64,000 bases of DNA from G963668185 sp963668185 (GCA_963668185.1 OY764162.1:62001-126000); one strand, 5' to 3'. Counted from the stretch's first letter, positions 1 to 9,454 are shown. Notes: generated from the letters alone by a model not told the origin. A program made the numbers and translations.

Positions 1-16
1 CCCAGATGCTTGCCAT
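1..16 (-). CDS. 5' end of a leftward gene cut by the window edge
   Basis: An ATG at 16 reading leftward (Met-Ala-Ser-Ile-Trp) is preceded by the strong Shine-Dalgarno sequence GGAAGGAG five bases upstream. A TTGCGC-N18-TAGAAT promoter lies further upstream at 66-95. Only five codons are in the window, so no product can be named. The gene would be divergent from ccmH. Confidence 0.4.
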
Positions 17-65
17 GTGTTCTCCTTCCACGCCGTACGCATGAACTGGCGCAGGTGCTCCAATC

Positions 66-95
66 ATTCTATTCACCGCTTCCGCGCTTGCGCAA
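66..95 (-). promoter_or_regulatory. Sigma70-like promoter for the leftward gene at the edge
   Basis: Reading leftward, TTGCGC (90-95) is followed by an 18-base spacer and TAGAAT (66-71), with the ribosome binding site and ATG about 45 bases further on. The -10 box is good and the -35 box matches four of six positions. Confidence 0.4.
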
Positions 96-151
96 CAATC
101 ACGCTGCCTCGCTCTCTGCGCTATCCGGCACTTGGCCGGCTGCTGCTGCGC

Positions 152-157
152 TATAAT
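152..157 (+). promoter_or_regulatory. Candidate -10 box for the ccm genes
   Basis: A perfect TATAAT lies about 90 bases before the chosen ccmH start. No convincing -35 box sits at the usual distance, so the assignment rests on the -10 box and on its position between divergent genes. Confidence 0.35.
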
Positions 158-245
158 GACACGCCCTATGTCCGTACAGGCGACCTCCGCCAAGCCTCCC
201 TCAGCGTTTTCAAGGTCTAACGCCACCTTGCTATCGTTCAAGGCC

Positions 246-803
246 ATGCGGGCCCGCAGACGATTGCCGAAGATACACGCCGTCATCGCCCTGATTCTGC
301 TGGTTGGCGCGCTGGCAGTGGCGGCCTGCGTTCCGTCGCAGGACGCGCCGCTTATCGAGCAGCGCGCCCAGCGATTGAACGAAACGATAATGTGCCCCGT
401 CTGCCCGGGCGAATCGATCGACCAGTCGCAGAACATGCTGGCGGCGCAGATGCGGGGCGTAGTCGATGAGAAGCTGTCCGAGGGCTGGTCGGACGAGCAG
501 ATCAGGGAGTACTTCGTAGAGCGGTACGGTCCCAGCGTGTTGCTCGAACCGCCCAGCGAGGGCTTCGACCTATTGGCCTGGACGCTTCCGGCAGTTCTGG
601 TTGCCGCCGCAGGGGTCGCGCTGTTCATCGCCCTGCGAACCATGACGAGAAGCCGGCCCACCGGACTGGAAGACGACGGCGACGCCACGCTGCCAGACGA
701 AGAGTTCGCCCGATACACGCGCCTTGTCCAGGAAGCGGTCGATGGGGCTGAAGGAGGCCGGCCTTCGGAATCGTCAGGCGCCGGAAAGAGCGCCCAATCC
801 TGA
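246..803 (+). CDS. ccmH: Cytochrome c-type biogenesis protein CcmH, lipoprotein form
   Basis: CcmH is the thiol reductase that delivers reduced apocytochrome c to the haem lyase on the outer face of the membrane. From ATG 246 the product has 185 residues. It has a basic N-terminus, a hydrophobic segment ending in a lipobox-like AVAAC (Cys28), the family motif around CPVC (residues 50-53) followed by SIDQSQ, and a membrane helix near 110-131. An in-frame ATG at 132 exists, but that extension carries no recognisable signal; starting at 246 puts the signal segment at the N-terminus. The CPVC pair matches the LRCPVC motif of the family. ccmF follows after 26 bases, consistent with co-transcription. 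The predicted lipid anchor is inferred from the lipobox alone. Confidence 0.85.
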   Translation: MRARRRLPKIHAVIALILLVGALAVAACVPSQDAPLIEQRAQRLNETIMCPVCPGESIDQSQNMLAAQMRGVVDEKLSEGWSDEQIREYFVERYGPSVLLEPPSEGFDLLAWTLPAVLVAAAGVALFIALRTMTRSRPTGLEDDGDATLPDEEFARYTRLVQEAVDGAEGGRPSESSGAGKSAQS

Positions 804-829
804 GACCGTCCGGCCTACTGGAGTAACCG

Positions 830-2818
830 TTGATTGTCGATACCGGCTACGTCGCCCTGCCAATTGCGCTTCTGGCGGCAGGCTACTCAATCGCAGGTTC
901 GTTCATCGGCATCCGGCTCAGGCTGCCTGAGCTGGTCGCCAGCGCGCGATACGCGCTGTACACGATTCCGATCCTGCTCCTGGTCTCCACGGCAAGCCTG
1001 ACTTACGCCTTCGTTACCGCCGACTTCTCCGTCCGGTACGTTGCCGAGAACAGCAACCTTGCCATGCCCAAGGCGTACACGTGGGTGGCCTTTTACGCGG
1101 GCAACGCCGGCTCCCTGCTCTGGCTCGCGCTGGTGCTTTCGATCCTGACCGCCGTTGCCGTGAAGATGATCCGGGGCAGGCTTCCGTACACCACGCCCTA
1201 TGCCGCCGGCATCATGGCGATGGTGCTGGCGTTCTTCCTAGGCGTCATCGTCTTCCTGGCCAATCCGCTGGAACGGCTGCCGGTCACGCCGGCGGACGGC
1301 CAGGGCATCAATCCGTTGCTCGTGCACTTCGGAATGTTCATCCACCCGCCGGTCCAGATGACGGGCCTCGTCTCCGTGGCGATCCCGTTCAGCATAGCCT
1401 TGGGCGCGTTGGTCGCGAGAAGCGGCGGCAGGGACGCCTGGGTTGACCTGGGCCGCACGTGGGCCATGATTTCGTGGACCATACTGACCCTGGGACTGAT
1501 GCTGGGTTCGTGGTGGGCCTACACGATCTTGGGCTGGGGCGGCTACTGGGCATGGGACCCGGTAGAGAACTCGGCGCTGATGCCCTGGCTCGCAATGACC
1601 GCGTTCGTTCACTCGATAATGGTGCAGAAGCGGCGCGGCATGTTCCGCATGTGGAACATGGTCCTGATCATCGTAGGCTTCACGATGGCCCAGATGGGGA
1701 TGTTCATCAACCGAGGCGGGCCGGTGCCGTCGGTCCACTCCTTCGCGCAGTCCACGATGGGCTGGCTGTTCCTGTTCTTCATGGCCTTCACGCTCGCCGC
1801 CAGTCTTATCGCGTTCGTGTGGCGTCTCGACTCGCTGAAGAGCAGCCGCGGCCTGGACTCCATGGTCTCCAGGGAGAGCGCGTTTCTAGCTCAGAACGTG
1901 CTGTTCCTAGCCGTGGCGTTCATCACGCTCTGGGGCACGATCTACCCCGTGTTCTCAGAAGCCGCGCAAGACGTAACGGTCACCGTGGGCGCCCCGTTCT
2001 TCAACAGGGTGAACGGCCCGCTCCTGCTGGCGCTGGTCGTGCTGATGGGCGTCGGCCCGCTCCTTCCCTGGCGGCGCGCGACCGCCTCCAACGTCGTCAC
2101 GATGCTGCGCCTGCCGCTGGCAGCCGGAGCCGGCATTGCGCTTGTGGTGGTCCTGCTCGGCGTTCGCCAGCCGGTCGCGGTGCTCGCGCTGAGCGTCTGC
2201 GCCGTGGCCGCCGCGGGCATCCTTCACGAGTGGTACCGGGGAACGAGGACCCGTAGCAGGCGAGGGGAGAGCGTTCCGGTCGCGTTCGGACGGCTCCTGA
2301 TGGCCAACCGTCCGAGATACGGAGGCTACGTAGTGCACCTGGCGATCCTGATGCTGGCGGTGGGGGCTGTCGGCTCTTCCTTCTACGGTGTGCAGCGCGA
2401 CTTCGTCATGCGGCCCGGCGATGAGGCCGCTATCGACGACTACAGCTTCAGATACATGGGCGTGTCGCGTGAGGAGTTCTCGGACAGGTTCGAGGACACG
2501 GCAAGATTCGAGGTGTCTAAGTCAGATTCTTACCTAGGAGTTATGAGGCCCTTCAGGGCCTTCTATCACACGCACCAGATCGCGGCCACTCGCGCAGCCA
2601 TCAGAAGCACTCCTATCGAGGACTTCTACATCGTTCCGTCGGAGTTCCAGCCGGACGGGAGCGCGGTGTTTCGAGTGTACGTGAACCCGCTCGTGTGGTG
2701 GATGTGGGCCTCCGGCCCCGTGCTCGTGCTCGGGGTGCTCCTGGCCCTCTCGCCGCAACGACAGCCGGCCCCTGTCGCCGCTCGCCTGCCGAGGGCGGCA
2801 CAGGCCGCGCGGGCTTGA
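830..2818 (+). CDS. ccmF: Haem lyase subunit CcmF (c-type cytochrome biogenesis)
   Basis: This polytopic membrane protein of 662 residues attaches haem to apocytochrome c outside the membrane. The tryptophan-rich WWD signature is visible at about residues 227-255 (GWGGYWAWDPVENSALMPW). Many hydrophobic segments surround it, and a periplasmic-type domain (about 520-620) sits before the last membrane helix, as in the CcmF/NrfE family. The start is TTG at 830 with GGAG six bases upstream; no nearby ATG fits better. The length is typical of CcmF. It lies between ccmH and a CcmI-like gene, the expected system I neighbourhood. CcmA-E would have to lie to the left or elsewhere. Confidence 0.93.
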   Translation: MIVDTGYVALPIALLAAGYSIAGSFIGIRLRLPELVASARYALYTIPILLLVSTASLTYAFVTADFSVRYVAENSNLAMPKAYTWVAFYAGNAGSLLWLALVLSILTAVAVKMIRGRLPYTTPYAAGIMAMVLAFFLGVIVFLANPLERLPVTPADGQGINPLLVHFGMFIHPPVQMTGLVSVAIPFSIALGALVARSGGRDAWVDLGRTWAMISWTILTLGLMLGSWWAYTILGWGGYWAWDPVENSALMPWLAMTAFVHSIMVQKRRGMFRMWNMVLIIVGFTMAQMGMFINRGGPVPSVHSFAQSTMGWLFLFFMAFTLAASLIAFVWRLDSLKSSRGLDSMVSRESAFLAQNVLFLAVAFITLWGTIYPVFSEAAQDVTVTVGAPFFNRVNGPLLLALVVLMGVGPLLPWRRATASNVVTMLRLPLAAGAGIALVVVLLGVRQPVAVLALSVCAVAAAGILHEWYRGTRTRSRRGESVPVAFGRLLMANRPRYGGYVVHLAILMLAVGAVGSSFYGVQRDFVMRPGDEAAIDDYSFRYMGVSREEFSDRFEDTARFEVSKSDSYLGVMRPFRAFYHTHQIAATRAAIRSTPIEDFYIVPSEFQPDGSAVFRVYVNPLVWWMWASGPVLVLGVLLALSPQRQPAPVAARLPRAAQAARA

Positions 2819-2844
2819 ACGCCAGGCAGCCGCTCGAATAAGAA

Positions 2845-3222
2845 ATGCTGATTCTGGCAGTCATCGTACTCACGCTGATTCCGACTATTGCCATACTCTA
2901 TCCATTCCTGTGGGGTAATCCCTCGGAAGAGGGGCTGGTTGATGAGCCTTCCCCGTCGGAAGAACTGCGGCGTCGCTGGGAAGCTGCCGTCGCGGGCCTG
3001 AGAAACACCGAGCTTGAGCATGCGCTGGGAAACCTGCCGCAGGCCGACTACGAGTGGCTGCGCGATGAATACATGACCGAGGCCGCGCTGGTCATGAAGG
3101 CCCTGGAGCTTGAACAACAGCAGGAGGAGGAGATGCTCGCGGCCATCGAGGCTGAGATCGGGCGCGTCAGGGAAGGCATCATCGGCGGCGCGCAGGAGCC
3201 GTCGGCGGACGCGGCGCAGTGA
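2845..3222 (+). CDS. CcmI-like small membrane protein
   Basis: The 125-residue product has one N-terminal membrane helix (about residues 2-23), then a charged region with predicted helices. The pattern ELRRRWEAAVAGLRNTELEHALGNLPQADYEWLRDEY resembles, in two pieces, the 'decoding what kind of element follows' segment of CcmI-type cytochrome biogenesis proteins, where a short acidic helix is followed by a (D/E)Y-x-x-L(R) motif. The C-terminal third is a glutamate-rich helix that could form a coiled coil. It follows ccmF by 26 bases and its stop overlaps the next start (GTGA). The assignment is by position and the weak motif; a TPR domain like that of full-length CcmI is absent. Confidence 0.55.
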   Translation: MLILAVIVLTLIPTIAILYPFLWGNPSEEGLVDEPSPSEELRRRWEAAVAGLRNTELEHALGNLPQADYEWLRDEYMTEAALVMKALELEQQQEEEMLAAIEAEIGRVREGIIGGAQEPSADAAQ

Positions 3223-4376
3223 TCAAGGCCGCTCTAATAGCCGCGGCGCTCGTTTGCGCCGTTGCGATGTTCGGGGCATCCGCGCTGGCCCAGCAGAATC
3301 CCCTGCTGATCGAAGGGCGCGTTGCGAACGGGACCCCTGGAGGCGGGGCCGTAGAGGGCCTGATCGTGACGCTGCACCAGCACACCGTCGAACGGGATGA
3401 CGACCTCACGTCTCCCGCCGGCCCGGACGGCTCGTTCCGCTTCGAGAACGTGCTCTACGATTCCCAGACCGCGTATGGCGTGTCCGTGGACTACCAGGGG
3501 GCGTTGTACGGGGTGGATCTCGATCTTTCGACAGGCGCGCCCGAACCCATCGAGCTTATGATCTACGAGGGCACGGACGATGAGTCGGTGATCGAAGCGC
3601 CCATGGTGTCCCTGCTGATAGCTGAGGTGGACGCCGACAGCCAAACTATCCTGGGCATGGAGATAACCAGGATTACAAATGAGGCCGACCTGACCTACGT
3701 TCCCGGCGCGGAGCCGATGAAACTCCTCAGGTTCGGTCTGCCGCAAGGCGCGCAGGGCCTGCAGGTTGACACGAACCTCATCGCGGCCAACGTCATTCAG
3801 GTGGACAGGGGGTTCGGACTATCGACCAGCGTGCCGCCGGGAGAGCACGAGGTCATGTTCTCATACAACTTCCCATACTCCAGTGAGAACTTGGAGCTTT
3901 CGAAGTCGTTCCCGTACGGGGCCGGGCAGTTTCGCGTACTCATTCCGACGGCGGGCATAGACATCGCCGGCGAGGCGTTCGGGCAGCCGGAGGTAGTAAC
4001 CGTGGGAGACCTGCGGTACCTGCTGTTCACGTCCGAGGACGTGCCTCGCGGCGAGAGGATGTCGCTCCAGCTTAGCGGCCTACCGCAGGTTGGGACCATC
4101 GACCGGCTGGGCAACAGCCTGTCTGACCTGCGCTGGGAGCTTATGGCGCCGGTCGTTCTCGCACTGCTCATGGCGGCGCTCATCGCGTTCGCCGTTCGAC
4201 GACGACGCCTCAGGCTTGCGACGCCCGTACGTCCGGAAGGAGAGGCCGCGGCCCTGGCGCAGCTAATCGCGGAACTGGACGCCGGTCACAAAGCCGGCTC
4301 GATCAGCGACGACGACTACGCGCGCCGTTACACGGCGCTGAGAACGCGGCTGGAGACGATCAAGAGCGAAGGCTAA
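3219..4376 (+). CDS. Exported, membrane-anchored protein with carboxypeptidase-regulatory-like domain
   Basis: The 385-residue product starts with GTG, overlapping the previous stop by four bases (translational coupling). It has a signal peptide (about 1-25, ending ALAQQ), then a beta-sandwich region (about 28-110) with the pattern IEGRVANGTP ... GPDGSFRFENV typical of carboxypeptidase regulatory-like/CNA-B repeats. A membrane helix lies at about 307-327 (APVVLALLMAALIAFAV), followed by a basic and acidic cytoplasmic tail with a DDYARRYTALR element. Being last in the ccm cluster suggests a role in cytochrome maturation or envelope redox work, but nothing in the sequence shows a catalytic function. 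Confidence 0.6.
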   Translation: MIKAALIAAALVCAVAMFGASALAQQNPLLIEGRVANGTPGGGAVEGLIVTLHQHTVERDDDLTSPAGPDGSFRFENVLYDSQTAYGVSVDYQGALYGVDLDLSTGAPEPIELMIYEGTDDESVIEAPMVSLLIAEVDADSQTILGMEITRITNEADLTYVPGAEPMKLLRFGLPQGAQGLQVDTNLIAANVIQVDRGFGLSTSVPPGEHEVMFSYNFPYSSENLELSKSFPYGAGQFRVLIPTAGIDIAGEAFGQPEVVTVGDLRYLLFTSEDVPRGERMSLQLSGLPQVGTIDRLGNSLSDLRWELMAPVVLALLMAALIAFAVRRRRLRLATPVRPEGEAAALAQLIAELDAGHKAGSISDDDYARRYTALRTRLETIKSEG

Positions 4377-4400
4377 GGGACTGCGGGCGCGTCCTACGTC

Positions 4401-5720
4401 CTAGAGCCGGACCACCCCCACGCCATCCTCGATCTCGACCCTTGTCCCGAACGGGGCCGACAGGCGCTGCATCCTGTCCAAGACTCGCTGGGCCACTACT
4501 CCATCGGCCAGAAGCGGCCTGCCGCGCTGCGACCTCGGACGGCCATACCCCAGATCGATCGGGTGCAGGACGAGGCGGGCCAGTTCGCCGCCCTCGAACT
4601 CGCACTCAGTGACAATGCTCTCCCAGTAGATAGGGTCCGCGGAAAAGCCGCGCGTGTCGTTGGCTGAGCGGGCGTCGTAGAAGTCGGCGGGCGTCGAGGA
4701 CAGGCTCAACTGCTGCGCGTTGTAGTTCTCGGCAGGCTGCCATGCCACCGTGTCGTTCTGAAAGATGAAGTTGCCGAGGCTGTATATGATCGGCTTCCCG
4801 TTGTGTATCTCCACGCCCTTGTCGAAGTGTGGGCCGTGGCCGAAGAACATGTCGGCGCCATGGTCGATGCAAGCCCTCGCGAAATCGACCAGGAAGTCTG
4901 GCGGGTCTTCCGGAGTCCTTCCGAACTCGTGGCTGTGTATGCTGACGATGACCCAGTCCGCCATGCGGCGGGCGTCGCCTATCCACTTCAGATTGCCTTC
5001 CAGGTCTGCGCCATGCGGGGCCGTCCTTGTCTGAAAGTCTTCGCCGAGGTGAAACGTGCTTCCGCTGAACTGTATCTCCGTGTCCGAGTCCGGCCCGACG
5101 GCCTGACCGAACTTGCGCCTGCGCGCCTTCTCTTCCTCGAATCCAAGCTTCTCGCTCACCCGGCGCAGCTCGTTGAAGGCAGGGCGGTCCACCGAGTGGG
5201 TCGCACTGAAACGCAGAGGGTTGAGGCCGGGCCGCCCGGCGGCGTCGGGACGCTGTTCCGTGGCGCGCCCCGCGTCCGCGAAGGTTGACGACGTTGAGAT
5301 CAAGGCAACGCGCCCGTTGGGAGTGTCCAGGTAGCCGGGCGCGCGCGCTTCGCTGAGGTTACGGCCCGTGCCGGCGCACGCGAGTCCCGCCTTCTTTACG
5401 TTGGCGAGGTTCGTCAGCACGCCGCCTTCGCCGTAGTCGTAGTGGTGGTTGTTTGCCAGCGACACCATGTGAATGCCGGCCCACTTCAACTCCTCCAGGT
5501 TGGCCGGATCGGACGCGGTGTACGTGCCGCCTCCGATTCCGTGCGGATGCTCGAACTCGTGCATCAGCATCTCGAGGTTCACGAAGCCTACGTCCGACCG
5601 CCGGAAGAGTTCCCAGAGGGCGGTCGCGCGCTCCTCGGTGAACACCCGAAGCTTGCGCGTGATCATGGCGTCGCCGCCGGCGGTTACGGTGAGGTTTCCG
5701 GCCTCGGACTGGTACAGCAT
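4401..5720 (-). CDS. CapA family metallophosphoesterase-like protein
   Basis: The 439-residue protein belongs to the CapA/PgsA (poly-gamma-glutamate biosynthesis) family with a calcineurin-like phosphoesterase fold. Visible motifs are the N-terminal GGDAM, FVNLEM (about 48), ANNHHYDYGEGG (about 90-101), IVSIHSHEFG and FFGHGPHFDKG followed by PIIYSLGNFIFQ. These histidine and asparagine residues fit a two-metal site. No signal peptide is evident, which is unusual for capsule-linked members; several Chloroflexota and actinobacterial homologues are also cytoplasmic. It is the last gene of the leftward run, 22 bases after the GNAT gene, and converges with the ccm cluster. The substrate is unknown. 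Confidence 0.8.
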   Translation of the reverse strand: MLYQSEAGNLTVTAGGDAMITRKLRVFTEERATALWELFRRSDVGFVNLEMLMHEFEHPHGIGGGTYTASDPANLEELKWAGIHMVSLANNHHYDYGEGGVLTNLANVKKAGLACAGTGRNLSEARAPGYLDTPNGRVALISTSSTFADAGRATEQRPDAAGRPGLNPLRFSATHSVDRPAFNELRRVSEKLGFEEEKARRRKFGQAVGPDSDTEIQFSGSTFHLGEDFQTRTAPHGADLEGNLKWIGDARRMADWVIVSIHSHEFGRTPEDPPDFLVDFARACIDHGADMFFGHGPHFDKGVEIHNGKPIIYSLGNFIFQNDTVAWQPAENYNAQQLSLSSTPADFYDARSANDTRGFSADPIYWESIVTECEFEGGELARLVLHPIDLGYGRPRSQRGRPLLADGVVAQRVLDRMQRLSAPFGTRVEIEDGVGVVRL

Positions 5721-5742
5721 GTCTTATCGGGGTATCCGCTCT

Positions 5743-6330
5743 TCAGCCTGCGGCCTGTTCGGTCGAAGTCTCTTCGCTTAGAGACTCATACTCGGCGGCG
5801 AGCATGCCCATGACAACCGAGTCGAACCGCGAACCTTCGTGTGGCCTGCTCTGGCGGAGCGTGCCTTCGTGAACGAAGCCTATGTGCTCGAACAGCCGGA
5901 GCGCCGCCTCGTTGTACTCCGGAACGTCCACCCACACTCGAAACAGTCCCCACTCATTGAACGCCTCGTCCAGGGCTGCCCGTATGGCCGCCGTTCCATA
6001 CCCGTGATGCCACAGGTCCTTGCGTCCTATGAGGATCGAGACCTGCCCGTCGCCGAGAGACTCCTCGATCGCCACGTGGACCTCGCCTATGTGCTCCCCG
6101 TCCTGCGTATAGACCGACTGTATCCTGTGCTCGGGATCGTCGAAGATGCGGCGCCACTCGTCCTCAGAAGCGTCGCCAACGCGCTCGGGATGGTATCCGA
6201 GATGAGCAGGATCGCCGTACGAATACCTCCCAAACCAGCTATCCGATACTTCAGGGTCTTGAAGCCATTCCTGGATCCGCTGGACGTCTTCCCTGCTTAC
6301 TCGCTTTAGCTCGATTGGTTGAATTTCCAC
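5743..6330 (-). CDS. GNAT family N-acetyltransferase
   Basis: The 195-residue protein starts at GTG 6330 with AGGAGG about six bases upstream. It shows the RimJ/RimL-type acetyltransferase layout: an N-terminal strand and helix (VQRIQEWLQDPEVSDSW), a central HIGEVHVAIE strand, the acetyl-CoA loop region (IGRKDLWHHGYGTAAIRAAL) and the closing motif YNEAALRLFEHIGFVHEGTLR. Such enzymes transfer acetyl groups to amines; the substrate cannot be read from the sequence. It sits 62 bases after the gamma-glutamyltransferase gene and 22 before capA, so it probably belongs to the same transcript. Confidence 0.85.
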   Translation of the reverse strand: MEIQPIELKRVSREDVQRIQEWLQDPEVSDSWFGRYSYGDPAHLGYHPERVGDASEDEWRRIFDDPEHRIQSVYTQDGEHIGEVHVAIEESLGDGQVSILIGRKDLWHHGYGTAAIRAALDEAFNEWGLFRVWVDVPEYNEAALRLFEHIGFVHEGTLRQSRPHEGSRFDSVVMGMLAAEYESLSEETSTEQAAG

Positions 6331-6392
6331 TCTTACCTCCTGACTGCCGGGAGCTCCCGTTCATGCGCTGCCGGGCAAACACTCGACAGGCC

Positions 6393-8141
6393 CTAGTACC
6401 CCATCGCCGTGGCGGCCCGGAACGGGTCCACACCCGCTCTGAGAAGCCCCGATTCATAATCGACTTGTATTGCGGTTGGCCGTGCGAAGTTCCAGGATCC
6501 GGGGTCTTCCATGACCGGCTCCACCGCGTGCCCCATCTCCCGCAACTCGTCCATGACTTCAGGTGAAATGCGATCGTCAACCACCGTGTTCATGCTGCTG
6601 GCATCCACAACAGCCTGCCCCACGGCATCCTGCGGCGACATGCCGAACACGAGGATGTTCGCGACCACCTGAACGCCCCGGTTCATGATGCGCCGCGCGC
6701 CCGGCGCGCCCTGGGCCAGAACGGGCCTTCCGTCCCTGAACGCGATCAGGGGAGACATGTTGTTCATGGGCCGCTTCCAGCCATCGACCGAGTTGGGGTA
6801 TCCCGGCTCGGCCACGAACCAGCCCATGCCTCCTGCAAGGTACACTCCCGTGCCCGGAGGGAAGAGGCCTTCCCGCATCCCTGCCGTGTGAGTGCAGGAG
6901 ACCACGTTCCGGTCCCTGTCCACGACGTTGAGGTGCGTTGTACCTTCATCGTTCGTGTCCATGGCCACCGCTTCCGGCGAGTGGGCCGGCCGCGCTCCGT
7001 TCTGGAAGCTCCACGGGTCGTGAACGGCCCTGTCCAGGTAGTGGATCCACGGCTCTTCTTCCAGCCCGGCTCCGGTCTCGGCCCGCTCCCGGTTCAGTTG
7101 CCCGGCGATCGCCGCCGCGTACTTCTGGGACAGCATGCCTTCCAGAGGCACCGGCGCGCGCTCCCAGTCGGCGAGATACCTGTACCGGTCGGCGAAAGCG
7201 TGACGCGCGGACTCGATGAACGTGTGCAGGTATTCGACCGTGTTGTGGCCCATGGAGGCCAGGTCGAAGTTGTCCAGGATGTTGAAGGTCTGAAGATTGG
7301 TGATGCCGCCGCTCGGCGTCGGCACGACCCTGATCTCATGACCGTGGAATGAGGTGGAGAGCGGTTCGGATACTGTGGGCGTGTAGTCTGCCAGGTCCTG
7401 GGCGGTCAGCACGCCGCCTCCGTCCTTGACGAACTCCTCCAATGCCGCGGCGACCTCGCCCTTGTACATGGCGTCAGGCCCGTTGCGCCCTATGTTCTCC
7501 AGCAGACGGCCAAGGTCCTTCTGTACGACCCTGTCCGCCGGCTTCGAGCGAGCTACCGGTGGCCTGCCGTCAGGCAGCCACATGCTGGCGAGATAGGAAT
7601 CCCTGCTCCACTTGTCGAAGTTGTTCGCGGCTGTCAGAGCCACGTGCCAACTGGCCTCGAATCCGTCCGACGCCAGCGCCGCCGCCGGTTCGACGACCTG
7701 CTCCAGCGGCAGCGCCCCGAACCTGCGGTGGGCCTCGCAAAGACCGGCGCAGGTCGCCGGGATGGACACGCTGAGAGGGCCGATGTTGTTGGCGTCATCC
7801 CGCACTTGGAATGTTTGAAACCCGCCCTCCGTAGATGGGCCGATGACGTCGTACATGTCCGGCCGTGCGTTGCGCGGCGCGCGGGAGTTGAAGTCGATCG
7901 CGTACGTCCGCCCCTCCGATGCCACGTGCACCAGCATGTAGCCGAGCCCGGCGATCGTTGCCATGTCGGGCTCCAGCACGACGTTGCAGAAGGCGATGCA
8001 GACCGCGGCGTCCACGGCGTTGCCACCCGCCTTGAGGATGCGCAATCCCGCCTCGGCGCCCTCAGGGTGCATCGCCGTGACCACGCCATTGCCGGCCACG
8101 ACCTCTTCCTTGTCGAACAGCGGTCTGCTTACCAGGGCCAT
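6393..8141 (-). CDS. ggt: Gamma-glutamyltransferase family protein
   Basis: The 582-residue protein is an Ntn-hydrolase of the gamma-glutamyltranspeptidase family. These precursors cleave themselves before a catalytic threonine, here in DEGTTHLNVVD (Thr about 401), to give two subunits. Other family features are AVDAAVCIAFCNVVLEPDMATIAG near the N-terminus, NNMSPLIAF in the small subunit and the GAPGARRI oxyanion-loop-like motif. There is no clear signal peptide, so it may be cytoplasmic and act on gamma-glutamyl or acyl-amide substrates rather than glutathione. The start ATG 8141 has GAGGAG upstream. It sits between the EndoQ-like gene and the GNAT gene. Confidence 0.9.
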   Translation of the reverse strand: MALVSRPLFDKEEVVAGNGVVTAMHPEGAEAGLRILKAGGNAVDAAVCIAFCNVVLEPDMATIAGLGYMLVHVASEGRTYAIDFNSRAPRNARPDMYDVIGPSTEGGFQTFQVRDDANNIGPLSVSIPATCAGLCEAHRRFGALPLEQVVEPAAALASDGFEASWHVALTAANNFDKWSRDSYLASMWLPDGRPPVARSKPADRVVQKDLGRLLENIGRNGPDAMYKGEVAAALEEFVKDGGGVLTAQDLADYTPTVSEPLSTSFHGHEIRVVPTPSGGITNLQTFNILDNFDLASMGHNTVEYLHTFIESARHAFADRYRYLADWERAPVPLEGMLSQKYAAAIAGQLNRERAETGAGLEEEPWIHYLDRAVHDPWSFQNGARPAHSPEAVAMDTNDEGTTHLNVVDRDRNVVSCTHTAGMREGLFPPGTGVYLAGGMGWFVAEPGYPNSVDGWKRPMNNMSPLIAFRDGRPVLAQGAPGARRIMNRGVQVVANILVFGMSPQDAVGQAVVDASSMNTVVDDRISPEVMDELREMGHAVEPVMEDPGSWNFARPTAIQVDYESGLLRAGVDPFRAATAMGY

Positions 8142-8236
8142 TGCCTGCTCCTCTCGTCTAGCGTCACCGGGCTGCGTCTGCTTCCTGATTTTACCCTGTT
8201 ACGGGGCGTCGAGTCGCACGGGCAGGGCGCAGGCGG

Positions 8237-9448
8237 CTAAGGCCAGACGGACACCTTGCCATATTCGCCGTCGTAGCCGGGAGATATGGACACGTCTCCG
8301 CGCCGCACGCGGACGATTCCTTCCGCCACACGTTCGCCCCCCACAGATGCAATGTCCTCCGGCGACGCGTCCAGCAATACGGCAGCCTCGTTGCCCATCC
8401 AGGCAACGAGGCTGTTCCACGCCGTTTGGACGGTCTTGGTGTTTACGCCTTTGCCGAGGGCCTCGGACAGTACCTGATCCAATGGCACAAGCATCTTGTA
8501 TGGAGGCCGGCCGTTTGCGCCGCTCACGAAACCGGCTCCGTCCACCTTAGTCGAAACTTCTCGGGTCGCCAGTTGTTCGACGCGCTCCAGCACGCCGAGC
8601 GTGATCTGCCTGTCGCACTGGACGCACCGCGTTCCACGCTCTCGGACCTGCTCGGGCGATAGACGCACTCCGCATTTTCGATGGCCGGAGTGATGGTACT
8701 TTCCTAACTCAGGGAAGAATTCGAGCGTGTATGCCACGCCTCCCGACTTCAGAGCGTTAACCAGGCCGTCGTATGTCTTGGGGCCGTGAAACGCGGTCAA
8801 CTCCCGGCCCATCTTCGGCAACGAGTGGGCGTCTGAAAACGACACGATGGCGACGTTGTCGAGATCCGGGACCCGCCAATGCATCGCGGGATCGCCTGAC
8901 AGGCCGGTCTCCACAGCAAACACCCGGTCCGTAAGGTCCTCGAAGCACTCATCCAGAGAGTCGAAGCCGGACTTCGAGCCGAACACGCCGAACCAGGGCG
9001 TCCAGGCATGAGCCGGAATCACGAAGCAACGCTCATCCACTTCTATGAGAAGCTCCAGCAAGTCTCTTGGCGTCATGTGGAGAGTAGGCCGCCCGTCGGA
9101 TTCGAGCCTGCCAAACCGTTCCAGTCGCTCGTTGACTTGCGCCGCCGCGTCCAGGCTTGGCGCGAAAGCCAGGATGTGCGTCCTTCTTGAGCGGCCGCCC
9201 TGCGGCGCGTTGCAGTTGACCTCCGTTCCAAGAACAAATCGTACGCCGCCGTAGTCGAGCAGGCCATCGCCGGACTCGGTTAGCGTCTCGCTGATCTCCT
9301 GGAAACGGGCCGGGTGCGTGAAGTCTCCGGCGGCCAGCAACTCGATCCCCTTGAAGCCGGCCCACTGCGCCAGATTCCCCAGCGTGAGCGACTTGCTACA
9401 GCCCCGCGCATACTGGGAATGCAGGTGCAGGTCCGCTAGATAAGCCAT
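8237..9448 (-). CDS. Endonuclease Q-like PHP-domain DNA repair protein
   Basis: The 403-residue protein matches the EndoQ/TIGR00375 family, which nicks DNA 5' of deaminated bases (uracil, hypoxanthine). The PHP domain starts at once with ADLHLHSQYARGCS and continues with AAGDFTHP and FSDAHSLPKMGRE, giving the metal-binding histidines and aspartates. A zinc-finger-like segment lies near residues 256-285 (HRKCGVRL ... GTRCVQCDRQ). A helix-hairpin-helix-like tail (SPEDIASVGGERVAEGIV) ends the protein. Closest described relatives are archaeal and Bacillus proteins. The gene has its own extended -10 box so close to the ATG that a leaderless mRNA is likely, although it sits inside a leftward gene run. 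Confidence 0.85.
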   Translation of the reverse strand: MAYLADLHLHSQYARGCSKSLTLGNLAQWAGFKGIELLAAGDFTHPARFQEISETLTESGDGLLDYGGVRFVLGTEVNCNAPQGGRSRRTHILAFAPSLDAAAQVNERLERFGRLESDGRPTLHMTPRDLLELLIEVDERCFVIPAHAWTPWFGVFGSKSGFDSLDECFEDLTDRVFAVETGLSGDPAMHWRVPDLDNVAIVSFSDAHSLPKMGRELTAFHGPKTYDGLVNALKSGGVAYTLEFFPELGKYHHSGHRKCGVRLSPEQVRERGTRCVQCDRQITLGVLERVEQLATREVSTKVDGAGFVSGANGRPPYKMLVPLDQVLSEALGKGVNTKTVQTAWNSLVAWMGNEAAVLLDASPEDIASVGGERVAEGIVRVRRGDVSISPGYDGEYGKVSVWP

Positions 9449-9454
9449 GCCGGA